From contig NW_003154738.1 of NCBI RefSeq assembly GCF_000003605.2, positions 134,535 to 153,003 of the forward strand: a stretch of 18,469 nucleotides of DNA. Reading direction: 5' to 3'. The notes beneath the pieces are model-generated. The model did no database searches, was not told the DNA's origin, and saw nothing but the letters and a program-made list of their open reading frames with translations. The stretch is from Saccoglossus kowalevskii. Lineage: Eukaryota > Hemichordata > Enteropneusta > Harrimaniidae. Below are positions 8,601-17,465 of this stretch, in pieces. Each line of letters begins with the position of its first letter. The first letter of the stretch is position 1. Made by a program: the position numbers and the translations under genes.

Positions 8601-8795
8601 CAATGTTTTACAGAATGTTTTAGTGCCACATTAATGCATATACACTTATTTACCAATGGATACCATCAATGGTTTTCCAAAATTATGTTAGACGCTGTTT
8701 TTGTACAAGATCAGTTTCAAACTCTCGCATGCTATTTTTCAAAGTCGTTTCATGATACACAAAAAAAAAAAAACACAACCTAAAAGGATTTCCTT

Positions 8796-9036
8796 TTATT
8801 CTTTTTCACTGTGTAATGTTTTGAAAAATCTTTTCATCCAACTAAAACTTTTTGAAGATTGTTTTTCAAGTTGTTTTGCATCAATCTGGGTAAAGTGTTC
8901 AGTACTGCCATTCAGTGCAATGACTTTTGATTGATCGGTATTCGTCCTCAGACCATCTTCTTCCATTTCTGATTCTTCAGAGTCTGATGTCTGATTGTTT
9001 GTACTACTTTCCTCATCAGATTCTGTATCATCAATT
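8796..9036 (-). CDS. WDR75: WDR75 terminal exon (acidic tail, stop)
   Basis: Acceptor T-rich tract ending cacag. The exon holds an acidic run with likely casein kinase 2 sites (DDTESDEESS, DSEESEMEEDG), then QLEKQSSKSFSWMKRFFK and the TAA stop at 8796-8798. The FSWM segment parallels the human C-terminal YSWI, but the last 12 residues (basic and aromatic) differ. Confidence 0.9.
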
Positions 9037-12000
9037 CTGTGAAAAAAAATAACATACTTAGTTGAACTTTAAAGTACTAGGAAGCAGATATACATGTAAC
9101 TACAAATAGTTTACATGTCAGGATTTCAGCATGGTTTAAACTTGATCAGCTTGACAACTAGAAACTTGGGACTGGGCATCAATGCATAAAATGACGTGAT
9201 CTGGAACTGCACTATGCCCTGGATGGGAATTTCCAACTCGCATTCATTTATTGACCAAACTTGAAAGTAGACAAATGAGCTAGTGATGGATGTGACAAGC
9301 AGTTGAAGACTCATTCATAAAATCATGTCATTTTCATATTAATTTTTTACTGTCTAATATCCATTCAGAAATCATAACGGTTATCAAATTTTTTTACTAA
9401 CATTCTCCCATCAAAATAAATGATTCTATAAAAAACGTTGGGGATTAGACATAAAAATTTGACATGTAGCCAAGTCTCCGCCAATTGCTCATGTAAATGA
9501 GAGTGATTGATATTTCATTAAAGAACTCTACAATAGCCTATCACAACAATAATAAATGAGTTTGTATTTACCTGCTGGTGGCTGAGTTTGGAATAAGCAG
9601 AATCTTCATGAATGAATTACAAAGTGAACTGACTGGTGGCAGCACATGTGCTGGTGTATTCATTATCTGAAATGAACAAGCACACGATATAGGGTACTTT
9701 TCAATGGAAGATCAATGCATACATGGGATGCAGAGGCTGGTTATCTGGTTATCATTGTGACCATGCAAGTTCGAACCAGGCGTAACATTATTTTTCTAAA
9801 AGTGATATCTTTGTCATGATTAATTTCAACATCAATTTGTAGCTAAAATATATTGTGTCTGCCCACTGAGTTGTTGCTGTCCTCTGTATCTTGGCCTAAT
9901 ATTTTCAGCACTTCAAAGAACTAGTATGAATTTCAGAATGTGTCACAAAATATTGAATACAGTGGTAACTGTTGCATCTATACTGTTCTTATTACTGTAA
10001 TACCAAACACGCTATAAAAAGTATCAAATAAATCATAAGTGAGCAGTTTATTTAGATTGTGAGAAACAAAACGGTATGGATTATAACTGGACAGTTTGAA
10101 AGTGCCAGCCGGAACAATACCACTTTCTCTAGTCAACTCATATTTAAAAACATCTGAAAACAAGATTTTTCTCGATCTATATATATTAAAAACAGGAAAT
10201 CACATAATTGTTACCTCTCTTGCAGCAACTGATCCAGGATTACCATGTAGACTAATATCACTAGGGTTCCTTTTCCCACCAGTCTGATAAGTCTCCAAAA
10301 ACTTGGAGAACGGAGTTGATGGAAGATTCTCCTGTATTGCACTCTGAAAATAGACATTATAAAATTAAATTAATTTGCACTGACGTTTTAGCAAAAATTC
10401 TAATTGCAATTCATTTTCAAAATTTTTTTGAGGAATTTAAAAATTAACTGGTACTGTAAACTACATCCATAATTTTATATACCTTATAACAAGTTACATA
10501 ACAGTCATCTCAAAATATTTGAATATAATAAAGGTTCACCCAGAGTACACATTTACCAAGTAGTGGGTTTTCAAGAAGAATTCAACAATAAAATTGTTGA
10601 CCAAAAATGACAAAAATACTCGCTGAAATTACAGAATTGAAGATATTGCCATGAAATATCAAGTCCAATAAGAGTGCACCCATAGTACTACAAGTATTAC
10701 ATTGAAAGCAATTTGAGTAGTAGTTTTCAAGAAGTCATCAAAAAAAGCATTCCCATTCACACCAAAAATTAAAATTCCTAGAATTTTAAATATACATTAT
10801 ATACTGAGTAATGAAAACAATCTGAGTAACAATTTTCAAGGACTAGTTGAATATAACAATTTTTAACCCAAAATCACAAAAATATTCATTAAAAATGGAG
10901 AATTGAACATATCGTCACAAAATGCTCTAATCTCATAGAGGTCCAACCAACATATAAGCAATGGAGTTAAAGTCACTTGAAAAATTAAAGTTGATACAGG
11001 ACACTGGACGACAACAATGACAATCACCTATACTAACAGCTCCACCTGTCATGAAAGTGGAGCTAAAAAAAAAAAATTTATCCCAAGATGTAGAAATGTT
11101 GCTTTTTACCTTTCTAGGTGCATGCATTTTTTGCCTCTTGTCTAACTCCTGTATGCTCCGCAAAGACTTCAGTTGCTGGTCTTCATTGATGAAATATAGT
11201 TGGGATTTTTGTTGCCATGGTAATGCATCTGTAGCATCTTGAGTCTGTTTATGAGGTACGAATATAGCCGCCACTACAGCAGACTTGCTCACTTGATTGT
11301 AAATGTGTTTAGCATTCTGTTCCGATGCTTTGAATATATATACTGAAAATAAAAGTACAAGGCACTTGTATGAATTAAGCAAATTTTCTTCTTCCATGGA
11401 AGCCACAAAAAACTTCATAAAAGTTTCCAGATTTGAAATCAAAGTTGACAACACTCTGACCAATCAGACCATGTCTGCATTTGACTTCTATGTTAGTGAG
11501 AATGAGTTGACTTGTATTACATTAAAAACAATACAATCTGCCCATAAAAACGTGTATCACATTTAATATTAAATGTGGTGTAGATTGCACCATTTTAATT
11601 TGTTTACATCATACCACAACATCGAGGCACGCACGGAATAGAATAATTTTTCTGAATGAATATGATTGTGCAGACCTGGCGACATGAATCTTGTAAAATA
11701 ATTGTTGCCGAAATTTTATAATAATAAAGTCATCATGAAAGTATGCACACAGGTTGCACTAATAGTTTTAAAGGGCAGTGATTGTCGTGCCACATGCTGT
11801 TCAATATGCGATTCATATCGACATACACAACACATGTAAAATACGTTGTTTGTTTATACAAAATTTTAAGATGCGTTAGACGATGACCACTGCCTTTAAT
11901 GATTGTAATGTCAGAATAGAAGACATAGTACAACCATGGCATAACTTAACTTCCAAGCTGGATTGGCCGTTTCATAAAAACTTGTATTTTATAAAGCGAG

Positions 12001-15000
12001 TGTCAATGTCATCAATAATTTAAACTTATCACAATTTTGATGTTACGTTTCACTCTTACCATACTGCATCAGCATTACTCACGTCGGCAGACCGAAACAA
12101 ATTTACCATAACATAACTTATATACCTCACACAGTGTAACAGATTACTTACCGTCTGATTGGTTGGTAAAGGCAGCAAAGTAATCAGTAGACGGGTCCTT
12201 CACTAGACAACTCACATCCAGGTAAAGAGACCAGGAAACTAATAGAAGAAATATAGATAAAAGTATAAAGAGACATCTTCTTAATTTTGGCGATTACAAA
12301 AAACGCATATAAACGGGAATAAATTTCAGTTGTCCAAACTGGTTCGTCAGCATTGATTGTACAGTGATTTATTCAACACTTTTTTGGGAAATAGACATAC
12401 CTGAACAGGTGAGAAGATTCCAGACTGTTATGTTATCATCATACACAGCTACAAGACAATGCGACGAGGATCCATTCCCAAATAAGACTTGACTGGGATA
12501 CAAAGAAATACATGGATTAGAACATGTTAATACAGATTGCATAAACACAGTATCACAATTTTTGAGCTAAAATCCATTTATAATATTTCACCCATAATAC
12601 TTACTGACAAGCGTATCTTCTTTTTGTCATTACAGGTTGACATAGCCTCGTCTTTAGACCGTTCGTGTCAGGATCCCACAGTGTAATAATATTACTACAC
12701 ACGACTGCTAGCAGAGAACCGTCGGTTGAGAACGCAATACTACCAGTTGGTAAGTCGTGATAAAAACCAACAGATTGACAAGTCCAACAAACATTTTTAC
12801 CTGAAAAGGATGCATCCAATAATGTTTACAATTTTTAGTTATTTGAATATAGTGAATGACAAGAGTTTAGTAGAAACTACGGTAGTTTATAAAGCCACTC
12901 TCCATTTTGTCCATGAGTGATTAATCAGAATTTGAAACATTTTATCAACAAATCTGTAAGAAATATCAAATTCTGAACATTTAGTTGATTTTTTTGATGA
13001 AATAAAGAAAACATCAAAATATTTGCAATACAAATTTCAAGATTTGAAGTTACCAGCAGCCATAGGTACATAGACTACCAATTTTTGTCTATAGGGCTAT
13101 ATGTAAAATTAGGAGCACAGCTAGACTATTGATAATTTACACAAAATTTATATTTTTTTCCCCCAAATGGATACACAATATTTTTCATGACATTAATACT
13201 GGCTGCAAGAATCAACTAAACCCTGATGGACTACCTGATAATACCATGAAACTACTGTAAAGGGGGTAATTATTCACTGGGTTTTAATTTAGCTTTTTTC
13301 GCTGACTGGAAAAATGCGCTAAATTAAAACACAGTGAATATGTAAAATTTAACATAGAACACATTATCTAAATGACGAAACCGTGAATTTAAAACCCACT
13401 GATTATGCCTGAAATGGTAAATCGGCGAAATTTAAACCCAGTGAAAATTAGTCATTTTACAGTATCAGGTCTTTAAAATGGTACTGAGCTTGGCTACCAT
13501 GATTTTAGTCTTTAAATTTAAAGCCCCGAATTGTCTGTATGGGAGTTGGGTATTGTACGAGCTGCCTACAATTTTATGTCCCGGTGACAAGATATAGTAC
13601 CATGTTGATATACCATAGTTAAAATATTTGTCAACAAACTCCTGATATCCTGGTATTTTTGAACTAACGTCAGCAGAAGCATACTGCTTCTATTTTTCAC
13701 TTTATGGTACTTACGGTAGATATCGGTATCATCGATTAGAATCCAAATCTTGAACTTGTTGTCTTTACTTGATGTGACAGCCATTGGTGTTCCTGATGGA
13801 TTGATTTTATTGTTCGCCGGTCTGAAGCACATGGCTGTAACTTTATCTTGATGGGGTGATTCTATACTTGTGTTTAAAACAAAACTGAAAGAAAAGAAAA
13901 AGAAACGCACATTCCAATTTAGTAACTTCAATTTTAATTATCAGTTAATTGAACTTCAGATTGCGGGAAATATACAACGTTTAACAAAACAGAACAAAAA
14001 TTCTATGTTGCCCGTAACTCAAAGTTTGGTTAATTGTTAATTCAAGTTTGAGTTACTTAAATGTGGACATTGAAAAAATGTATAGGTTGCCTGTAACGAG
14101 AAGTTCTGTTAACTGTTAAATAAACATCAAGTTACAATGTGGACATGATTTCACAGAAGTGAGGTATCTGAAATAAGGGCATGGTCATTTTCGTAACTCT
14201 ATGTTTTTGGTAACTCGAACAATTCAGTATCTCTAACCTGATTATAGCTATTGCGAAGTACAAGAAACATTGATCCATTATGCAGTGTTCAGTTTTTACT
14301 TACTTAGGCGAGTGATCACTCAACTAGTCTATCACTCAAGCAATCAAGACCAAGAAGAGCTAAATAATTATCACTCAACGATTTAATTAATCGGATAACT
14401 GTGTTCTGGAGAGCAATTTATAGCTCTCAGGTAAAAGGCAAGGCCTGATAGTTTCACGAGTAGATTCCATACCATGATGTTATCACCACTGAATAATTAT
14501 TTGATTAAATATAACTAACCTCTGTTTCTTATCACTCCATTGCCAAAATTTCAGTCTCATTTCCATGGCAGTCACGCCATCATCTCTCCTCTCAACTGTC
14601 GCCAACCAGTTTCCATGGCAATCAAATGCAGCTTTTTCCACATCTGTCTGTACCAAAGTGTTATGGAGGGCATCTGCTGTTATGTAGTTTTGACGTACAA
14701 TATCCAGCTGAGAACAAAATGTTAAAACATTATACATGTGCTAAGTTTAGTTAAATATTATCTCTACAACTTTTCTACAAATAATTAGCTTTCAAACCCC
14801 TCAATTATTTTATGCCAACATTTTAATGCAACCTTTTTTTCTAATTTATATTATTTTTTTCTATAAGTTTAGTTGATTTAGGATCATGTGACATAATTTC
14901 CCCTTTTGTCACAAGAGATGATCACATTTTTTAAAAATATTATTCGAGATGGACTAGCTCTTTTGTAGAAATTACCGTTACAACTTACATTATAGAGGAG

Positions 15001-17465
15001 TTTATCAGTGTGCATATCATAAAACTGCAAATGTCCTGGTTTACCATTTAATACAACACAGTGAGATCGTGGATCTAATACCACACCGGTAGGGATTACG
15101 TCATTACCATGCTGAGGTAGGTACTCCCTTGTTAGTCCTTGAAATGTCTGAATTATTTTACCATTTGATAATACTTGGATTGCTGGAAGAAAATAGAAAT
15201 ATGTATCATGTAATAAATGGTTAGATAGAATACATCAAGTTAGGTCCCCACTAGAGATGAATAAATTCTGTAATGCCAGTAGGTGAAATGAAGTCATTGT
15301 TTGGTTGTAGCCCTGGATTTATGCGATTTAGTGATATAATTTGAAAACATTTCGTGCCACGAGCATGAAGCGCTGATGTAAGGTAACAAAGGAAAAAGAA
15401 CAAGCCATGCATGGCACAGTCCTCGTTAAGTTATTGAATTTTAGATATATAGTTTTGTTTATAGTAATATAGCTGGAATATAACCATGTCAGGAATATGA
15501 TTATGATGATTGTTTAACATTAAAATGATTGACTTTTGTATCTGATCGTCAAACGAGTACTTGTCCACATTGAGAGATATGGCTCTGGTTCAGCATTAAT
15601 TAAAACAAAAGCAGCCATTTTGATTACATGCATATATCTATAAACATAATGTATAATGAATATATAAAATTTGAAAATAATCAGTCAAAGCATGTCAGAG
15701 ATATGGCTCTAGAAGCCTATTTATTAAAACAAAATGTCCGCCAGTCAGCCATTTTGAATCCAATCTGAAAAATAAAATGATGTGCATCAGGAGAAATACT
15801 TATTTTGATGATTTTCAGTATAAAAATGGCCGCTATTTGGCCGTCTTGAATCAGATCGTGAAACAAATCGATGTGCATATGTATCATGTATGATGTATGT
15901 GTGAAGTTTGATTATGATTGGTCCAGGCATTTCTAAGAACAGGTCCGGACGCACGCACAGAAACACAAGGGTCAAAACATAAGTCCCTGTTTTCGGACTG
16001 CGTCCGAACGGGGACTAACAAAGAATGAGAGCATGATTGACCAATCAGAATGCCAGTACAATTACTAGTTTACTGGCCTTTTGTGGGCAGTGACTTAGTG
16101 TGTGCTAACACTTTACAATGCCATTGATAATGCTTTGATACAATAAATGTATGTACCATCCATCAATAACAAACAATGTTTTTTGAGAGATTTACTGATA
16201 AACTGAACCCACTACACTGGCCTGACAAGTTGGCGATCCCCACCCACAGCAGCAGTCCAGGGCGCCACCTACAGCAACTTGTCAGGCTACCACTACACAT
16301 GCATCACTTTGAATGTGGTATATGTGTAGTGATAATTTTGATGTCAGTAATGATTACAACACAATTAATGATCTTTTAACAAGGCTATTCTGTAATGGGT
16401 GATTATCAGTTGGTGATAATTACATGTATCTAAATCACTGGCTACGTAAACTTACTACATATATCAGTATTAGAATGTGACTAATTTTGAACGTACACAC
16501 ATCTCTGTCACATGTAAGCACACAGTATACTATGTATACATCTTCTGCGGTTATTCAACAAATTTAATTCCATTATTATTCTGACAATATTTAATCATTT
16601 TTAATTACTCTCTACACCAACAAATTGTCCTTAACAAGAAAACTCTTCATTGGTGAGCTATTTACCATTATCGAGATGACTCGTTGCAATGTAGGAATTG
16701 TCCTCAGAACAGCTAACATAACATATAGGTGAGCCGAGCCTCGGTAGAAATGACTTGTGATTGGTTTCATATTGCCACTGCACTACTGTACACTCCAGAC
16801 CAACAGTGTAGATATAGGAACCTGAAAGGTACGAGGATAATCAGTCATGTATGCCACATTTCAAGAATAAACATACTTTTTGCAAAGCTATATGCCAAGA
16901 CTGATTCATTTGATTCTAGTGAAAATGTTATGTAATTTTGTTTTGATTAGGAATAGAGTGGGCCTGGTCCAAGCTGATGTTTACAAGTGAAATACACACT
17001 CAATTGATGTTTCATGCAGAAAAAAAAAATCTTATTCACTTAAACAATGATGATAGTAAGGTTAGTGGATTTTCTTAAGATATTCTCATTGTTTAGAAAC
17101 TGCTGCAAGTGGGACAGCCTCAAAAGAAGAAAACTTAAGGAATCCTATAAGGAAAGCATTTTTAATACTGTGCATGGTGGAATTCCAACCTACGCATCGC
17201 CTGACAAGAAGTTACATCAGTTTCTGGTCCATAACTTAAGGTGGGTGGTCCCAGCCAGATGAAGTGTGTAAACTCACCTTCTGCTGAAAAACAAATGTCC
17301 TGTAAACTTCTTGAATGCCAGTGATTTTTATGTTGTGAAACTTTTTTCTCCGGTTCAGTAAAATTCCTCCATAGAAGAAGTTGCCCAGTTCCATCTCCTG
17401 TTGCAATGCAGTAATCGGTTGGATGGCATACAACACTAGTGAAACTCTTCTTGGTGATCCGAAAG
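8796..17465 (-). CDS. WDR75: WD repeat protein 75 (UTP17/NAN1 homologue), 5'-partial, twelve exons
   Basis: WDR75 is a nucleolar protein of the UTP-A (t-UTP) part of the small-subunit processome, needed for pre-18S rRNA processing and for RNA polymerase I transcription. The twelve exons join in phase into about 655 residues, matching the human protein (830 residues) from roughly residue 210 to its end; the N-terminal part of the first beta-propeller lies past the right edge. WD40 strand ends are visible as LLLWRNF, VVQWQYE, LKFWQWS, FKIWILID, ITLWDPD and ITVWNLL. Family-specific blocks are VVLNGKPGHLQFYDMHTD, AAFDCHGNWLATVE, DDTDIYRK, STDGSLLAV, NTPAHVLP and an acidic C-terminus. The gene is convergent with ferroportin, 1.6 kb between stops. 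No frameshift or missing exon was found in the covered part. Identification is very secure. Confidence 0.97.
9037..9571 (-). other. WDR75 intron 11-12
   Basis: 535-base AT-rich intron. Nothing notable; the - strand open frame at 9126-9314 shows no family similarity. Confidence 0.8.
9572..9666 (-). CDS. WDR75: WDR75 exon 11 of the window (TPAHVLP block)
   Basis: A 95-nt exon, acceptor cttgttcatttcag and donor ag|gtaaat. It encodes IMNTPAHVLPPVSSLCNSF then MKILLIPNSAT, matching human LLHTPAHVLPSAAFLCSMFV and NSLLL. Confidence 0.95.
9667..10214 (-). other. WDR75 intron 10-11
   Basis: 548-base intron. A tRNA T-loop-like GTTCGAACC at 9768-9776 lacks the paired stems of a tRNA. No other signal. 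Confidence 0.8.
10215..10343 (-). CDS. WDR75: WDR75 exon 10 of the window (LPSTPF block)
   Basis: A 129-nt phase 0-0 exon, acceptor gtctattttcag and donor g|gtaaca. It begins SAIQENLPSTPFSKFLETYQ (human LLAEESLPTTPFYFILGKHR); the rest (KRNPSDISLHGNPGS) is not conserved. Skipping it would keep frame. Confidence 0.92.
10500..10930 (-). repeat. Element B, right copy (tandem units)
   Basis: Read on the - strand, ATGTTCAATTCTCCATTTTT, AATGAATATTTTTGTGATTT and TTGAAAATTGTTACTCAGAT-like blocks recur with about 150-base spacing (anchors near 10860, 10730, 10570). These are diverged matches to the + strand units at 3488-4060. Confidence 0.6.
11038..11064. repeat. Hairpin at the head of element B, right copy
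   Basis: AGCTCCAC at 11038-11045 pairs perfectly with GTGGAGCT at 11057-11064 around an 11-base loop. On the - strand it is preceded by a run of 12 T, so T12-AG-CTCC looks like a 3' splice site at the element edge. Confidence 0.75.
11110..11342 (-). CDS. WDR75: WDR75 exon 9 of the window (IFVPHK, KSQLYFI block)
   Basis: Acceptor cttttattttcag, donor g|gtaaaa. It reads VYIFKASEQNAKHIYNQV, then AAIFVPHK and QQKSQLYFINEDQQLKSL, matching human LFVFKPSEPRPLYIQK, GVFVP and NRSQFYFLTKSQSLLTF. Ends phase 0 at HAPRK. If the following intron were retained the frame would stay open for 58 more codons to 10933. Confidence 0.95.
11558..11577. repeat. Perfect 20-bp palindrome
   Basis: CACATTTAATATTAAATGTG is exactly self-complementary without a spacer. 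It is intronic and has no assigned role. Confidence 0.7.
11768..11899. mobile_element. MITE-like element with TTAAAGG-CAGTG ends
   Basis: TTAAAGGGCAGTG at 11768-11780 faces CACTGCCTTTAA at 11888-11899, with further partial complementarity inward (TTGTCGT against ACGATGACC). 132 bp, non-coding. One base of length difference in the arms shows decay. No target duplication recognised. Confidence 0.6.
12152..12238 (-). CDS. WDR75: WDR75 exon 8 of the window
   Basis: An 87-nt exon, acceptor ttcttctattag and donor g|gtaagt. It encodes VSWSLYLDVSCLVKDPSTD then YFAAFTNQSD, aligned to human ALEWNAKLNVRVMEPDPNSE and IAAISQSSVGSD. It is short and was found by phase and alignment. Confidence 0.92.
12401..12492 (-). 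CDS. WDR75: WDR75 exon 7 of the window (ITVWNLLTC block)
   Basis: A 92-nt exon with acceptor ctttgtatcccag and donor g|gtatgt. It encodes QVLFGNGSSSHCLVAVYDDN followed by ITVWNLLTCS, matching human CFGRLTCSKYLLGATENG and WNLLSC. Closes the second beta-propeller. Confidence 0.94.
12605..12800 (-). CDS. WDR75: WDR75 exon 6 of the window (WTCQSVGFYHD block)
   Basis: Acceptor tccttttcag, donor ca|gtaagt. The split codon restores RKNVCWTCQSVGFYHD (human KKAVGWTCDFVGSYHK), followed by STDGSLLAVVCSNIITLWDP and KTRLCQPV. The reading goes 12 residues past CQPV to the strong donor; an earlier weak GTAATG donor was not chosen because it breaks phase with the next exon. Confidence 0.93.
12801..13714 (-). 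other. WDR75 intron 5-6
   Basis: 914-base intron, AT-rich, with one MITE-like element at 13253-13464 and no other recognisable content. Confidence 0.8.
13253..13464. mobile_element. MITE-like element with TACTGTAAA terminal inverted repeats
   Basis: The left end TACTGTAAAGGGGGTAATTA and the inverted right end TACTGTAAAATGACTAATTT, each followed by TTCACTGGGTTT, form imperfect inverted repeats of about 32 bases. The element is 212 bp and non-coding; GTTTTAATTT, GCTAAATTAAAAC and AATTTAAACCC blocks recur inside. The outermost TA on both sides would fit a TA target duplication as in Tc1/mariner-derived MITEs. Confidence 0.7.
13715..13884 (-). CDS. WDR75: WDR75 exon 5 of the window (TSSKDNKFKIWIL block)
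   Basis: Acceptor cttttctttcag, donor c|gtaagt. It reads FVLNTSIESPHQDKVTAMCF, then AVTSSKDNKFKIWILIDD and TDIY, matching human TALCF, TASKDGYFKVWILTDDSDIY. An insertion of a few residues (PANNKINPSG) replaces human CNAEKSEQ. Confidence 0.96.
13885..14519 (-). other. WDR75 intron 4-5
   Basis: 635-base intron with a two-copy tandem repeat at 14007-14149. GAGAGC/GCTCTC near 14411-14430 is a small inverted repeat. Nothing else seen. Confidence 0.8.
14007..14149. repeat. Two-copy diverged tandem repeat (about 79 bp)
   Basis: GTTGCCCGTAACTC at 14007 is repeated as GTTGCCTGTAACGA at 14086. Each is followed by GTTAATTGTTAA-like or GTTAACTGTTAA-like sequence and then by ATGTGGACAT. Confidence 0.55.
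14520..14707 (-). CDS. WDR75: WDR75 exon 4 of the window (FDCHGNWLATVE block)
   Basis: Acceptor ttttgttctcag, donor ag|gttagt. It opens in phase 0 with LDIVRQNYI (human LDIIQQEYI), then KAAFDCHGNWLATVERRDD and MRLKFWQWSDKKQ, with two bases carried over. Confidence 0.96.
14989..15182 (-). CDS. WDR75: WDR75 exon 3 of the window (GKPGHLQFY block)
   Basis: Acceptor ttttcttccag, donor t|gtaagt. It begins AIQVLSNGKIIQTFQGLTRE and continues GVVLDPRSHCVVLNGKPG, then HLQFYDMHTDKLLYN. This is one of the best-conserved WDR75 stretches (human ALVLNGKPGHLQFYSL). Ends in phase 0. Confidence 0.96.
15560..15982 (-). repeat. Element A, right copy
   Basis: On the - strand it has the GATTTGTTTCACGATCTGAT and AAGACGGCCAAATAGCGGCC blocks like the units at 2884-3452, and GGTCCGGAC/CGTGCGTGCG in place of the GTCC tract. 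AGAGATATGGCTCT at 15573 and 15697 (+ strand) gives a 124-base spacing. Confidence 0.6.
15983..16015. repeat. Hairpin at the head of element A, right copy
   Basis: GTCCC...TTCGGAC at 15983-15998 pairs with GTCCGAA...GGGAC at 16002-16015 around TGC. The same kind of hairpin head as on element B, but with different arms. Confidence 0.7.
16220..16287. repeat. 13-bp perfect inverted repeat around a GC-rich core
   Basis: GCCTGACAAGTTG at 16220-16232 is the reverse complement of CAACTTGTCAGGC at 16275-16287. The 42-base core is GC-rich (CCCCACCCACAGCAGCAG, GGCGCC), unlike the surrounding AT-rich intron. Possible remnant of a mobile element or structured RNA; unassigned. Confidence 0.7.
16666..16821 (-). 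CDS. WDR75: WDR75 exon 2 of the window (FLPRLG block)
   Basis: Acceptor acctttcag, donor g|gtaaat. It encodes GSYIYTVGLECTVVQWQYE, then KSFLPRLGSPICYVS and IATSHLDN, matching human LLSGGRESVLVEW, EFLPRLGATIEHIS and FCTSHSDN. This exon has no long open frame of its own and was found by phase and homology. Confidence 0.95.
16822..17277 (-). other. WDR75 intron 1-2 of the window
   Basis: 456-base intron. CGCCTGACAAG near 17198 echoes the arm of the inverted repeat at 16220 but no second arm is seen. Nothing else. Confidence 0.75.
17278..17465 (-). CDS. WDR75: WDR75 exon 1 of the window (first propeller, late blade)
   Basis: On the - strand the acceptor is ttattattgtag and the donor is g|gtgagt. 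One base completes a codon begun in the missing upstream exon. The exon reads KKSFTSVVCHPTDYCIATG, then QLLLWRNF, and ends DICFSAE plus one base. Human has NNFTCVACHPTEDCIASG and IRLWRNF at this place. Confidence 0.95.

Larger units (their letters stand above)
7196..8795. other. Tail-to-tail intergenic spacer between ferroportin and WDR75
   Basis: 1.6 kb between the two stop codons. It contains the ferroportin poly(A) signals, the tandem repeat element C (7620-8170) and the WDR75 3' UTR on the - strand. No further gene is visible; the open frames at 8195-8398 and 8701-8934 have no recognisable protein and the latter overlaps the WDR75 terminal exon antisense. Confidence 0.75.
10344..11109 (-). 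other. WDR75 intron 9-10
   Basis: 766-base intron, mostly occupied by the second copy of element B and its hairpin, which begins only about 33 bases from the splice donor. Confidence 0.8.
11343..12151 (-). other. WDR75 intron 8-9
   Basis: 809-base intron. It contains a 20-bp palindrome (11558-11577) and a MITE-like element (11768-11899). The open frames on the + strand at 11303-11566 and on the - strand at 11733-11942 have no recognisable product. Confidence 0.8.
15183..16665 (-). other. WDR75 intron 2-3
   Basis: 1483-base intron. It holds the right copy of element A with its hairpin (15560-16015) and a long-armed inverted repeat at 16220-16287. 15240-15560 and 16300-16660 show nothing recognisable. 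Confidence 0.8.

Noticed and set aside
8795-8800. AATAAA on the - strand as the WDR75 poly(A) signal
   Set aside because: It overlaps the stop codon; cleavage there would leave almost no 3' UTR. It could be a minor site only.
8701-8934. 77-codon open frame on the + strand
   Set aside because: Antisense to the WDR75 terminal exon and 3' UTR; no recognisable protein.
9760-9790. tRNA-like T-loop (GTTCGAACC)
   Set aside because: Stem bases on both sides do not pair, and no acceptor, D or anticodon arms can be placed on either strand.
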